A stretch of DNA of 64,000 nucleotides from Pollutimonas nitritireducens (GCF_002849615.1 NZ_PDNV01000009.1:62001-126000), one strand, 5' to 3'. Shown: positions 25,826 through 35,316, counted from the first letter of the stretch. Notes: generated by a model not told the origin, from the letters alone. Made by a program: numbers and translations.

Positions 25826-26964
25826 CAACCCGATACCCAGTCAGGATCGCTCACGTCATTGTAGGTCTCGACGTGGGCGGTGCCGAACGTTTCCTGGTCC
25901 GCCTCGTCGAGGCGCACAAGAACAATCCGGGTTTTGAACACCGGGTCATCTCGCTGACCACGAAAGGTGTGCTGGGTCCGGGATTGGAAAAGATCGGTAT
26001 ACCCGTCACGGCACTGGGAATGCGCAACATTGCAGACGCCCCCAGCGTGTATCTGCGCCTCGTCAACGCACTGCGGGCCGATAAGCCGGATGTCCTGCAA
26101 TGCTGGATGTACTACGCAGACCTTCTGGGCGGACTCGCCGGGAGGCAACTTGGAATGAAGACCATATTGTGGGGCATCCGGAATTCCCATTTCGAATCCG
26201 GCGGTACACGTCTGAAACGACTGATCCGAAAAACATGCGCCTGGCTTTCGCATGTCGTGCCAAGCAGTATCGTCTGCGTCGCGGAGTCGGCGCGCGCGGT
26301 GCATGAAGCCGCCGGGTATGACAATACGCGCATGCAGGTCATCCACAATGGTTATGACCCGGAATCATTCCAATACTCCGACATGGCGAGACAGTCTTTG
26401 CGTCGTGAACTGACAGTTCCCGACGATGCCATCGTCATCGGGTCGGTGGGCAGGTATAGCGCTGCCAAGGATCATGCAAGCTTTGTAAAGGCTGCGGCCA
26501 TCGCGGGACGGGACCGAAGCAATACCTACTTCCTGCTGGTGGGTCGCGAGTTGACCGCAGCGAACGAGACGCTGCAAAACCTGATCGATGCAACGGGATT
26601 TCCAGAACGTTTCATCCTGCTTGGCGAACGCCCCGACATTGCTGCCTGCATGAGCGCCATGGATATCTTCTGCCTGCATTCGAGAACTGAAGGATTTCCC
26701 AACGTGCTCGGAGAGGCCATGTGCATCGGCCTGCCCTGCGTCACGACCGACGTGGGCGATGCCAGCGTTCTGCTGGGCCGGACCGGATTGGTCATTAGAA
26801 AAGACTCCGTGCCGGAACTCGCGGCGGGCCTGTCAAGCATGCTGCACAAGCCGGGGACGGAACGGGAAGCACTCGGCGTGCTCGCCAGGCGACGTATTGA
26901 AGAGAACTTCACCCTGGCGCATGCGGTGGAGAAATTCGAGATGCTTTATCGACCGCAAGCTTAG
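25822..26964 (+). CDS. Glycosyltransferase, GT4 family
   Basis: 380 residues, GT-B fold. Conserved N-terminal HVIVGLDVGGAERF (GGAER at 19-23), donor-domain start VGRYSAAKDHASFVKAA, and signature EGFPNVLGEAMCIGLPCV with the EX7E Glu residues. Start ATG overlaps the asnB-like stop (ATGA). Codon use and spacing match the rest of the operon. Sugar specificity is unknown. Confidence 0.9.
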   Translation: MTTRYPVRIAHVIVGLDVGGAERFLVRLVEAHKNNPGFEHRVISLTTKGVLGPGLEKIGIPVTALGMRNIADAPSVYLRLVNALRADKPDVLQCWMYYADLLGGLAGRQLGMKTILWGIRNSHFESGGTRLKRLIRKTCAWLSHVVPSSIVCVAESARAVHEAAGYDNTRMQVIHNGYDPESFQYSDMARQSLRRELTVPDDAIVIGSVGRYSAAKDHASFVKAAAIAGRDRSNTYFLLVGRELTAANETLQNLIDATGFPERFILLGERPDIAACMSAMDIFCLHSRTEGFPNVLGEAMCIGLPCVTTDVGDASVLLGRTGLVIRKDSVPELAAGLSSMLHKPGTEREALGVLARRRIEENFTLAHAVEKFEMLYRPQA

Positions 26965-26996
26965 CAGTCGCTTGTCAACCTGCTTATTGGTGGAAA

Positions 26997-28379
26997 ATGG
27001 CTTTAAAAGATTTGATACTCAAGTACGCACCGATCGTCGGCCAGAACATAGGCATCAGCCTTTACAACACGTATTTGTACAAGCAGCGCCACAGAGGTCA
27101 TTACAAGGCCTACGGCGACTACTACCGACACTATGAAAATGCCAGCCCGCAAGAGGTCGCCCAGGAGGCGCAGAATCGGCTCAATGAATTTCTGCTGGCC
27201 ACTACGGAGAGCTCGCCATGGTATCGGGAGCACCGGGGCAAGTCCCTGCATGAGTTTCCCATACTGGAAAAGGCCCAACTGCTGGCGCACATGGATTCCA
27301 TACGGACCATCGAAGAGAAAGATGGGATCGTGAGCCTCACGGGCGGTACGACAGGCGCGTCGATGAAGGTCATCTATGCGCACAAGGATATGCAGGAACG
27401 TTTTGCCCTGAAGGATCACTTTCGTGCCCGCTACGGCTACCGCCTGGGCAAGAAAGTCGCGTGGTTCAGCGGAAAGAGCCTGGTGCGCCCCAAGGATCTG
27501 GAGCGCGGAAATGTGTTCCGTGACGACTATATCAACAAGATCCGGTTCTTCTCAACCTTCCATATCAGCCAACAGAATTTTGATGCCTACTGGCGCGCAT
27601 TCTGCGATTTCAAGCCGGAATATATCGTAGGCTTTCCATCCAGCGTCTATGACCTGTGCACCATGGCACTGGAGCGCAAGCTGAAATATGATGGCGCCGT
27701 CACAACATTTTTTCCCACCGCGGAAACGGTATTGCCACAATACCGCTCGGTGATATCGGAAGTGTTCGGTTGCCAGGTCGTCGACCAGTACGCGGCCTCG
27801 GAAGGCGCGCCATTTATATTGGAATGTCCCCATGGCTCGCTGCACATCCATCCCCTGACAGGCGTCTTCGAAGTCGTGGACGAGAACCTGCAACCCGCGA
27901 ATGAAGGCGAAATCCTGGTGACTCCCTTCACGACGCACGGTACACCTTTGGTACGTTACCGCATCGGCGACCGGATCAAGCTCGCTCCGGAATCCTTCCG
28001 CTGTGCATGCGGCTCCAGCTTTCCGGTGGTCGAATACATTGACGGACGCACATCCGACTTCATCTGGTCGCCGGAAAATGGCAAAGTCAACCTGGGTAAC
28101 ATCAGCAATTGCACCAAGGACGTCAACGGCATTATCTGCTTTCAAGTCGTCCAGAACGAGGCTGACGCCGTGCACGTCTCCGTTGTGGCCAATGAACGAT
28201 TTACCCTCGAAGAACAACATCATTTCATTGATGCAATGGCTCTGCGGCTCGGGACCACGGTGACGGTCCATCTCGATCTGGTCGACGAAATACCGCGGGA
28301 ACCCAGCGGGAAATTCCGGCTGGTCAAGAACAGGCTGACACCCGAGCTGATGCAGGTCGCAACGGTGCAAGGAAGCTAA
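26997..28379 (+). CDS. CapK-like adenylate-forming ligase (phenylacetate-CoA ligase family)
   Basis: 460 residues, related to CapK and PaaK-type AMP ligases found in capsule loci. The AMP-binding P-loop is visible as SLTGGTTGASMK (about 112-123) and the adenine motif as YAASEGAPF; TPLVRYRIGDR is the conserved hinge region. A CACG motif (FRCACGSSF) sits where PaaK-type proteins often have Cys residues. Lies between a glycosyltransferase and the polymerase candidate. It could activate an amino acid or other acid for decoration of the glycan, perhaps with the AsnB-like protein. The family is clear, the reaction is not. Confidence 0.8.
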   Translation: MALKDLILKYAPIVGQNIGISLYNTYLYKQRHRGHYKAYGDYYRHYENASPQEVAQEAQNRLNEFLLATTESSPWYREHRGKSLHEFPILEKAQLLAHMDSIRTIEEKDGIVSLTGGTTGASMKVIYAHKDMQERFALKDHFRARYGYRLGKKVAWFSGKSLVRPKDLERGNVFRDDYINKIRFFSTFHISQQNFDAYWRAFCDFKPEYIVGFPSSVYDLCTMALERKLKYDGAVTTFFPTAETVLPQYRSVISEVFGCQVVDQYAASEGAPFILECPHGSLHIHPLTGVFEVVDENLQPANEGEILVTPFTTHGTPLVRYRIGDRIKLAPESFRCACGSSFPVVEYIDGRTSDFIWSPENGKVNLGNISNCTKDVNGIICFQVVQNEADAVHVSVVANERFTLEEQHHFIDAMALRLGTTVTVHLDLVDEIPREPSGKFRLVKNRLTPELMQVATVQGS

Positions 28380-28384
28380 GCCGG

Positions 28385-29581
28385 ATGTCCCTGATTGATT
28401 CGCCCATCCAGCTTGCCAGCACATTGCTGGTATTTCTTGCCGGTCTGTTCATTTCACTGGCGGTAGGCAAGCGTCTGGACATCCCGGCCCGACGCACGTT
28501 CCTGCTTTATGCCTGGCATTCGCTGTTCTGCTTTGTCTATACCGTCTACGCCATCAGTAACGGCGCCGATGCACTGGTGTATTACATGAAGGCGTCAAAC
28601 GGCGAATTCATGCTGTCGGTCGGTACCGGCGCCGTCGTCAGTATCGCCACCCTGTTCGTGACCGGCCTGAACCTGTCATTCCTGGGTGCATGTCTCTTGT
28701 TCAATATTTTTGGCAGCATAGGTTTGCTGGCTTTTGATGCCAGTTTGCGCGCTGCGACTGCCGACAAGTCCCGTCTCATGCGCCTCTTTGCCACCCTTGT
28801 CGTATTCCTGCCGTCGGTGAGTTTCTGGACGGCCGCTCTTGGCAAGGATTCGCTGGCATTCATGGCCGCCGGCCTCGTGCTCTGGTCGGCGATGAACATG
28901 AGGCGCAGGACGCTGATCATGGCTTGCGGCATCGGCATCATGCTGCTGGTGCGTCCGCATATTGCCGGCGTAATGGTGATTGCGCTGACCGGCTCCGTGG
29001 TCATCCAGGGAAAAATTCCGTTTCCGCAGCGCGTAATGCTTGGTGGCGTGGCGCTGGCCGCGACGGCCGCCATGGTTCCCTTTGCCTTGAATTATGCCGG
29101 GGTCGGCGAAGATGCCGGCGCTGAAGACTTGGTGAGCTACGTGGAGCAACGGCAATCGGTAAACACGCAAGGCGGCAGCAGTATCGACATCGCTTCCATG
29201 AGCCTGCCGCTACAGCTGTACAGCTATCTCTTCAGGCCCATGCCTTTTGAGGCGACGAGCGTATTCGCCCTGGCCGCCTCGCTCGACAACGTTGTTCTGC
29301 TGTTTTTATTCGTTGCCGGCGGCATGAAGGTACTGAAACGAGGCAAGCACACCGTCGAGAGCAACCGCGCGTTCCTGTGGCTGTACTCGCTGTTGACCTG
29401 GGTCATCCTGGCCATGACGACGGCCAACCTGGGAATTTCGGTACGTCAGAAATGGATGTTCGCGCCCATGCTGATCTTCCTGTTCATATCCTTGCTGGGC
29501 AAGCCGAGGCGTCAGTCGGCGCTGCGCCGGCCCGCACAACCATCGTCACGCATTATCCCGACCGAAGAGTCCGTCTCGTGA
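28385..29581 (+). CDS. Integral membrane protein, candidate Wzy polymerase
   Basis: 398 residues with about nine or ten hydrophobic segments, one charged periplasmic-type loop (about 235-270, GEDAGAEDLVSYVEQRQSV) and a basic cytoplasmic C-terminal tail. This layout fits O-antigen/exopolysaccharide polymerases, which have little sequence conservation. No other gene in the locus could supply Wzy, which supports the call. Starts 5 bp after the CapK-like gene; its stop overlaps the next start by 4 bp (GTGA). The assignment is by topology and elimination, not by motif. Confidence 0.6.
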   Translation: MSLIDSPIQLASTLLVFLAGLFISLAVGKRLDIPARRTFLLYAWHSLFCFVYTVYAISNGADALVYYMKASNGEFMLSVGTGAVVSIATLFVTGLNLSFLGACLLFNIFGSIGLLAFDASLRAATADKSRLMRLFATLVVFLPSVSFWTAALGKDSLAFMAAGLVLWSAMNMRRRTLIMACGIGIMLLVRPHIAGVMVIALTGSVVIQGKIPFPQRVMLGGVALAATAAMVPFALNYAGVGEDAGAEDLVSYVEQRQSVNTQGGSSIDIASMSLPLQLYSYLFRPMPFEATSVFALAASLDNVVLLFLFVAGGMKVLKRGKHTVESNRAFLWLYSLLTWVILAMTTANLGISVRQKWMFAPMLIFLFISLLGKPRRQSALRRPAQPSSRIIPTEESVS

Positions 29582-30726
29582 AATTCTTGTTGATAGCGGG
29601 CTTTCCCGATTCCTTGCTGCAATTTCGCGGCCCCCTGATCGAGGCCCTTCAAGCGGAGGGCCTGGAGGTGCATATCGCAGCGCCGGATCTGCCCGCGGGC
29701 AATGCCATGCGCCGGCGCCTGGAGGAAAAGGGGCTCATAATTCATGATATTCCGTTGCGCCGTACCGGCATGAATCCGGTGGCCGACTTCAAATGCATGC
29801 TGCATCTGTGGCGGCTGATGCGGGCCATCAAGCCCGACTTCGTCATGGGCTATACGATCAAGCCTGTAATTTACGGGTCGCTGGCTGCATGGCTTGCGCG
29901 TGTGCCGCACAGGTTTGCCCTGGTCACCGGCTTGGGCTATGCATTTCAGGGCCAGCATGGCGATGGGAACGCCCGCCGCCTGCTGCGTTCCCTGGTGCAG
30001 GGCCTCTATTCCGTCGGCCTGCGCAGGACCGAAAAGGTTTTCTTCCAGAATCCCGACGACGAAGCCCTGTTCCGGGCGCTGAAGATATTGTCACCCATTA
30101 CGCCCTCGTGCGTGGTTAACGGGTCAGGCGTGAATGTCGCCGAGTACCACCCTGCGACGTTGCCCGCCGCGCCACACTTTCTATTGATCGCACGGTTGCT
30201 GGGTGACAAGGGAGTGCGCGAGTATGCGCAGGCTGCCGCCCGCATCCGCGCCAGGCGTCCCGACATAATGTTCAGCCTCGTCGGATGGATAGACGACAAC
30301 CCCGACGCCATCAAGCAGGTGGAGCTTGACGTCTGGACAGGGCAAGGCACATTGAACTACCTGGGTCGGCTTGCCGACGTTCGCCCCGCCATCGCGGCAT
30401 GTAGCGTCTACGTCCTGCCCTCATACCGGGAGGGCACGCCACGCACTGTGCTCGAAGCAATGGCCATGGGTCGCGCCGTCATCACGACGGATGCTCCCGG
30501 GTGCCGCGAGACGGTTATCGACGGCGTGAATGGCTGGCTGGTGCCGGTCAGATCGGCTGAGGCCCTCACCGTGGCCATGGAGCGATTTCTCGAAGATCCC
30601 ATGCTGGCGGAACGCATGGGGAACCAGTCGCGTGAAATCGCGGAGACCAAATACGACGTGCACAAAGTCAACGCGGTGATGCTGCGCGAGATGGGCATCG
30701 GGACATCAATTGAAAACAGGATCTGA
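29578..30726 (+). CDS. Glycosyltransferase, GT4 family (PglA-like)
   Basis: 382 residues. The start GTG overlaps the preceding stop, and the protein begins KFLLIAGFPDSLLQFRGPLI. GYTIKPVIYGSLAAWLA and VTGLGYAF are typical of GT4 enzymes that work after bacillosamine-type initiation, such as PglA. The donor-site signature is REGTPRTVLEAMAMGRAVITTDAPGCRE. It lies directly before the PglC-like initiating transferase, so it may add the second sugar; this is inference from gene order and resemblance. Confidence 0.87.
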   Translation: MKFLLIAGFPDSLLQFRGPLIEALQAEGLEVHIAAPDLPAGNAMRRRLEEKGLIIHDIPLRRTGMNPVADFKCMLHLWRLMRAIKPDFVMGYTIKPVIYGSLAAWLARVPHRFALVTGLGYAFQGQHGDGNARRLLRSLVQGLYSVGLRRTEKVFFQNPDDEALFRALKILSPITPSCVVNGSGVNVAEYHPATLPAAPHFLLIARLLGDKGVREYAQAAARIRARRPDIMFSLVGWIDDNPDAIKQVELDVWTGQGTLNYLGRLADVRPAIAACSVYVLPSYREGTPRTVLEAMAMGRAVITTDAPGCRETVIDGVNGWLVPVRSAEALTVAMERFLEDPMLAERMGNQSREIAETKYDVHKVNAVMLREMGIGTSIENRI

Positions 30727-30732
30727 CTCTGA

Positions 30733-31365
30733 ATGATTAAACGCTTCCTTGATATAACGGTGTCGGCGACCGCCCTGGTGGTCCTCGCTCCCGTCATGGG
30801 CATCGTGGCATGGCAGATCTCGCGAAAATTGGGATCGCCTGTACTGTTTCGCCAGCAGAGGCCAGGACTGCATGGACGCCCTTTCGAGATGATCAAGTTC
30901 CGTTCGATGCGTGATGCTGTGGACTCGAACGGACGGCTGCTACCGGACGATCAACGGCTTACCTCGTTCGGCGGTCTCCTGCGTTCCACCAGCCTGGATG
31001 AACTGCCTGAACTCTGGAATGTGCTCAAGGGCGACATGAGTCTGGTCGGCCCCCGACCCTTGCTGATGGAATACCTGCCCCTGTACAACGCAGAACAATA
31101 TCGAAGGCATGAAGTGCGACCTGGCGTCACCGGCTGGGCCCAGATCAATGGCCGCAATGCCCTGTGTTGGGAAGACAAGTTCAAGCTGGACGTCTGGTAC
31201 GTCGAACACCGATCGCTGTGGCTGGACATAAAGATTCTATTCATGACCCTCAAAAAAGTCTTCCTTCGCGACGGCATCCGGGCCGAGGGTGAAGCAACGA
31301 CCTCCCGATTCACAGGATCGGAACTCTCAAACACACAAACCGAAACGACAAGGCGCCAAGCATGA
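30733..31365 (+). CDS. pglC: Initiating phosphoglycosyl transferase (PglC-like)
   Basis: Monotopic membrane enzyme that transfers a sugar phosphate from a UDP-sugar to undecaprenyl phosphate. 210 residues, the short PglC form without the extra transmembrane domain of WbaP or WcaJ. The N-terminal re-entrant helix is residues 1-30. RPGLHGRPFEMIKFRSM (43-59), the catalytic Asp89-Glu90 dyad in SLDELPELWNVLKGDMSLVGPRP, and RPGVTGWAQINGRN are all present. With the three sugar-synthesis genes that follow, the likely donor is UDP-di-N-acetylbacillosamine. Its stop overlaps pglD by 4 bp. Confidence 0.9.
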   Translation: MIKRFLDITVSATALVVLAPVMGIVAWQISRKLGSPVLFRQQRPGLHGRPFEMIKFRSMRDAVDSNGRLLPDDQRLTSFGGLLRSTSLDELPELWNVLKGDMSLVGPRPLLMEYLPLYNAEQYRRHEVRPGVTGWAQINGRNALCWEDKFKLDVWYVEHRSLWLDIKILFMTLKKVFLRDGIRAEGEATTSRFTGSELSNTQTETTRRQA

Positions 31366-32021
31366 CCAATTCCCTGTATGCCGTATACGGTGCCAGCGGC
31401 TGCGGTCGCGGCATCATGCCCCTGGCAAAGGCCCAGCTGCGCGAGCAAGGCATCGCTGCAGAGCGGCTGGTATTCATTGACGACAATCCCGCTGCCAGTC
31501 TTATCAATGGCCATCGTGTTCTGACCTACGATGAATTCCTGGCGTGCGAGGCCAGTGCGCGCTATGCAATCCTGGCCATCGCCAATGGAAACGTTCGCGA
31601 AACACTCGCGCGCCGCTGTGCCGCAGACGGCGTCAACACATGGAGCGTGCGTGCCGCCAATGTGATCACGATGGACGACGTCACCGTGGGAGAAGGGGCA
31701 GCGTTAAGTCCCTTCGTCACCCTCACCTCGAACATCCGGATTGGCAAGCATTTCCACGCCAATCTCTACAGCTATGTCGAGCATGACTGCATCATTGGCG
31801 ATTTCGTCACCTTCGCGCCCGGCGTCAAATGCAACGGCAACATTCATATTCATGACCATGCCTATATCGGCGCCGACGCCGTGATCAAACAAGGCACACC
31901 CGACCAGCCGCTGATCATCGGTCACGGCGCAGTCGTCGGAATGGGGGCCGTCGTTACACGCAGCGTCCCCCCCGGCGCCACAGTCGTGGGCAATCCAGCC
32001 ACTCCTATCGTAAGGAAGTAA
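31362..32021 (+). CDS. pglD: UDP-4-amino-sugar N-acetyltransferase (PglD-like)
   Basis: 219 residues. The N-terminal part binds the UDP-sugar (AVYGASGCGRGIMPLA, FIDDNP) and the C-terminal part is a left-handed beta-helix of hexapeptide repeats (IIGDFVTFAPGVKCNGNI and onward). The catalytic base is probably His141 in YVEHDC, as in PglD. It would acetylate the C4 amino group from acetyl-CoA to complete a 2,4-diacetamido sugar. Overlaps pglC by 4 bp and is followed 4 bp later by the aminotransferase. Confidence 0.88.
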   Translation: MTNSLYAVYGASGCGRGIMPLAKAQLREQGIAAERLVFIDDNPAASLINGHRVLTYDEFLACEASARYAILAIANGNVRETLARRCAADGVNTWSVRAANVITMDDVTVGEGAALSPFVTLTSNIRIGKHFHANLYSYVEHDCIIGDFVTFAPGVKCNGNIHIHDHAYIGADAVIKQGTPDQPLIIGHGAVVGMGAVVTRSVPPGATVVGNPATPIVRK

Positions 32022-32025
32022 GAAT

Positions 32026-33222
32026 ATGTTGAATACCTCCTTTGCCGCATGGCCGTCCTTTTCCGAGGAAGAAGCCAACGCCGTGCGCGACGTCATCCTG
32101 TCAAACAAGGTGAACTATTGGACTGGCCAGGAATGCCGGCAATTCGAAAAGGAATTTGCCGAGTGGGCAGGGTGCGAGCACGCCGTTGGCGTGAGCAACG
32201 GTACGCTCGCTCTGGACCTCGCGCTCAAGGCGCTGGATATCGGACCCGGAGATGAAGTCATCGTCACGCCGCGCACATTCCTGGCATCGGTTTCCTGCAT
32301 TATCAATGCCGGCGCTACGCCAGTTTTCGCCGACGTAGATCGTGACTCACAGAACATCACGGCACAGACCATACAAGCCGTCCTGACACCAGACACCCGC
32401 GCAGTCATCTGCGTTCATCTCGCCGGCTGGCCCTGCGACATGGACCCCATCATGGCACTCGCCACTGAACGCGGCATCCATGTGATAGAAGACTGCGCGC
32501 AAGCCCACGGCGCGCTCTACAAAGGCAAGCCAGTCGGATCCATCGGACATATCGGTGCATGGTCATTCTGCCAGGACAAGATCATGAGCACCGGCGGTGA
32601 AGGCGGCATGGTGACGACCCGTGACCGCGATCTCTGGTCACGCATGTGGTCCTATAAAGACCACGGAAAAAGTTGGGAAGCCGTTTACGAGCGTGACCAT
32701 CCTCCGGGTTTCCGCTGGCTGCATGAAAGCTTCGGTACCAACTGGCGCATGATGGAAACCCAAGCCGTCATCGGTCGCATTCAGTTGCGCCGCATGCAGG
32801 AATGGCAGGCTCAACGTTTGAAAAATGCACAGCGCATCTGGGACTGCGCCGCCCGGCTTCCTGGACTGCGTGTCCCGGTTCCTCAGGACGACATCCGTCA
32901 TGCCGCATATAAGTGCTATGTCTTCGTCGAGCCTGCACAACTCGGAACTGACTGGAGCCGCGACCGCATACAAAGCGAGATCAGCACCATGGGCGTTCCC
33001 TGCTATACAGGCTCATGTTCCGAGGTGTATCTGGAAAAGGCATTCGACGATACCGGCTGGCGTCCGCCACAACGCCTCCCGGGCGCACGAGAGCTGGGCG
33101 AGACGGCCTTGATGTTTCTAGTGCATCCCACGCTTGCCGCGTCGGAAATCGATAGAACATGCCTGGCGCTCGAGCACGTGATGATCCGGGCCGCCGCAAC
33201 GGGTGAACGCGATGTTCCCTGA
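32026..33222 (+). CDS. pglE: UDP-4-keto-sugar aminotransferase (PglE-like, DegT/DnrJ/EryC1 family)
   Basis: PLP enzyme that converts the 4-keto intermediate to a 4-amino sugar using glutamate. 398 residues. GVSNGTLALDLAL (55-67) binds the PLP phosphate, IEDCAQAHGA is the conserved Asp strand, and the Schiff-base Lys is Lys185 in SFCQDKIMSTGGEGG. The usual His before the Lys is replaced by Asp, a normal variant. Between the PglD-like and PglF-like genes, its substrate is most likely the UDP-4-keto-6-deoxy-GlcNAc made by the latter. Confidence 0.89.
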   Translation: MLNTSFAAWPSFSEEEANAVRDVILSNKVNYWTGQECRQFEKEFAEWAGCEHAVGVSNGTLALDLALKALDIGPGDEVIVTPRTFLASVSCIINAGATPVFADVDRDSQNITAQTIQAVLTPDTRAVICVHLAGWPCDMDPIMALATERGIHVIEDCAQAHGALYKGKPVGSIGHIGAWSFCQDKIMSTGGEGGMVTTRDRDLWSRMWSYKDHGKSWEAVYERDHPPGFRWLHESFGTNWRMMETQAVIGRIQLRRMQEWQAQRLKNAQRIWDCAARLPGLRVPVPQDDIRHAAYKCYVFVEPAQLGTDWSRDRIQSEISTMGVPCYTGSCSEVYLEKAFDDTGWRPPQRLPGARELGETALMFLVHPTLAASEIDRTCLALEHVMIRAAATGERDVP

Positions 33223-35251
33223 ACTGCAAAGCCAAATTCCTGACTTGCGCGAACGTCTGCTTGCCCTGTCCCGCGACCAGAAGTGTTTGCTGCAAATTCT
33301 CGTAGACACGCTTCTTATCTGGACTGCACTATGGCTGGCCTTTTTCATACGGCTTGATGATGCGTCAAAGATAGAGCCTTTACGCGGCCATGCATGGCTG
33401 TTCATCCTGGCGCCACTGCTCGCCATACCCCTGTTCGCGCGTTTCGGCCTCTATCGTGCCGTCATGCGCTATTTCGGCAACCAGGCCTTCACGACCATCG
33501 TCAAGGCCGTCACTGCCTCAACTGTACTGCTTGCACTGGGAATTTATATCTATGGCAGGCCACCTGCCATCATTCCGCGATCCATCGTCATCATTTACTG
33601 GATGTTGTGCCTGATGTTTGTCGGCGGACTACGCGTCGTCATGAGGCAGTATTTCAGCAGCGACCGCATCAGCCTGCGGACGCGGCCATCCGGGCGCCGC
33701 GACGGCAAACGGAAAGATGCGCGTCCGCTGGTCATAATATATGGCGCAGGCGCGGCCGGGAATCAGTTGCTGCTGGCCTTGCGCATTGGTCGCGAGATGA
33801 TACCGGTGGCGTTCATCGACGACAACCCGGAATTGAGTGGGCGCATCATGGCAGGACTGACCGTGCATCCCGCCAGCGACCTGGGGAGGCTCCTGGATGA
33901 CACCGACGCGGATGAAGTACTGCTGGCGATTCCGTCCGCATCCCGTATGCGGCGCAATGAAATCATCAACATGCTGGCTTCCTATCCGGTCTATGTACGA
34001 ACAATTCCCGGCTTTATGGACCTGGCCAGCGGTCGGGTCCATGTCGAGGAACTGCGCGAGGTTGATATCGATGACTTGCTCGGTCGCGATCCAGTACAGC
34101 CACGGCCCGACCTGTTCGAGCGCTGCATCAAGGATCAAGTGGTAATGGTCACGGGCGCCGGAGGGTCGATAGGTTCAGAGCTATGCCGCCAGATCGTGCG
34201 CAGCAGTCCCAAAGCATTGATCCTTTTCGAACATTCCGAATTCGGACTGTACAGCATACATATTGAGCTGGAAACGCATTTGCGCAACTCGGGCCGTAAG
34301 CTTCGGATCATTCCCATCCTGGGTTCAGTGCGCAACCAGAGCCGCCTGTTCGACGTGATGAGTGCATGGAAGGTGAATACCGTTTACCATGCCGCGGCGT
34401 ACAAACACGTACCCATGGTCGAACGCAATATTGCGGAAGGGATCGTCAACAACACCTTCGGCACGCTGTATGCCGCCCAGGCCGCTTTGCGTGCAGGGGT
34501 AGAAAACTTCGTCCTGATTTCAACTGACAAGGCCGTGCGTCCCACCAACATCATGGGAAGCACCAAGCGCCTGGCCGAACTGGTCCTGCAGGCGCTTGCG
34601 AGCGAATCCATGCCTTTCCTCTACGATCGCGGACCGGGAGCGACCGCCACTGCCAACAAAACCAGATTCACGATGGTGCGCTTCGGTAATGTGCTGGGTT
34701 CTTCAGGATCGGTGATTCCGCTGTTCCGTGAGCAAATCCGCAAGGGAGGACCGGTCACCGTTACCCATCCGGATATCACGCGCTATTTCATGACCATACC
34801 GGAAGCAGCACAGTTGGTCATCCAGGCGGGATCGATGGGCTCAGGCGGAGATGTGTTCGTCCTGGATATGGGCGAACCCGTGAAAATTGCCAAGCTGGCT
34901 GAAAAGATGGTGCAACTGTCCGGCCTGAGCGTACGCTCAGCCCGTAACCTGGATGGCGATATCGCCATTGAATTCACGGGGCTGCGCCCCGGCGAGAAAC
35001 TCTATGAGGAACTGCTGATCGGCGACAACGTAACGAAAACCGAACATCCGATGATTATGCGGGCGCAAGAAAAACAGCTGCCTTGGGGTGTATTGAAGAT
35101 ATCTCTCGCCGAGCTGTCGTCGGCCATCAAGAACGACAATTACTCGGAAGTGCGGGCGTTGTTTTTCCGGCTGGTGGATGGATATAAGCCGGAGGGTGGC
35201 ATTGTGGATCTGATTCACGAGCGACGCCGACAGCCGGTGGAACGGGTCTAA
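33212..35251 (+). CDS. pglF: UDP-GlcNAc 4,6-dehydratase, membrane type (PglF/WbpM/CapD-like)
   Basis: First step of bacillosamine-type sugar synthesis. 679 residues. Four N-terminal transmembrane segments (about 35-150) are followed by a CoA-binding-like Rossmann region (IIYGAGAAGNQLLLAL) and the SDR dehydratase domain. That domain has the NAD motif GAGGSIGSEL near 314-323 and the catalytic segment STDKAVRPTNIMGSTKR near 436-452, with Met/Lys in place of the usual Tyr as in this family. Overlaps pglE by 11 bp from the ATG at 33212; a GTG at 33203 is an alternative. Last gene of the locus. Confidence 0.92.
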   Translation: MFPELQSQIPDLRERLLALSRDQKCLLQILVDTLLIWTALWLAFFIRLDDASKIEPLRGHAWLFILAPLLAIPLFARFGLYRAVMRYFGNQAFTTIVKAVTASTVLLALGIYIYGRPPAIIPRSIVIIYWMLCLMFVGGLRVVMRQYFSSDRISLRTRPSGRRDGKRKDARPLVIIYGAGAAGNQLLLALRIGREMIPVAFIDDNPELSGRIMAGLTVHPASDLGRLLDDTDADEVLLAIPSASRMRRNEIINMLASYPVYVRTIPGFMDLASGRVHVEELREVDIDDLLGRDPVQPRPDLFERCIKDQVVMVTGAGGSIGSELCRQIVRSSPKALILFEHSEFGLYSIHIELETHLRNSGRKLRIIPILGSVRNQSRLFDVMSAWKVNTVYHAAAYKHVPMVERNIAEGIVNNTFGTLYAAQAALRAGVENFVLISTDKAVRPTNIMGSTKRLAELVLQALASESMPFLYDRGPGATATANKTRFTMVRFGNVLGSSGSVIPLFREQIRKGGPVTVTHPDITRYFMTIPEAAQLVIQAGSMGSGGDVFVLDMGEPVKIAKLAEKMVQLSGLSVRSARNLDGDIAIEFTGLRPGEKLYEELLIGDNVTKTEHPMIMRAQEKQLPWGVLKISLAELSSAIKNDNYSEVRALFFRLVDGYKPEGGIVDLIHERRRQPVERV

Positions 35252-35310
35252 ACCTTCGCGCCGGCCCATATAACTAATACATATATCAATGTATTAATAA
35301 ATTACTTAGA

Positions 35311-35316
35311 TATAAT
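35311..35316 (+). promoter_or_regulatory. -10-like box upstream of metN
   Basis: A perfect TATAAT in an AT-rich stretch (35265-35320). The expected -35 position (about 35288-35293) has no good match, so the promoter is only tentative. Confidence 0.3.
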
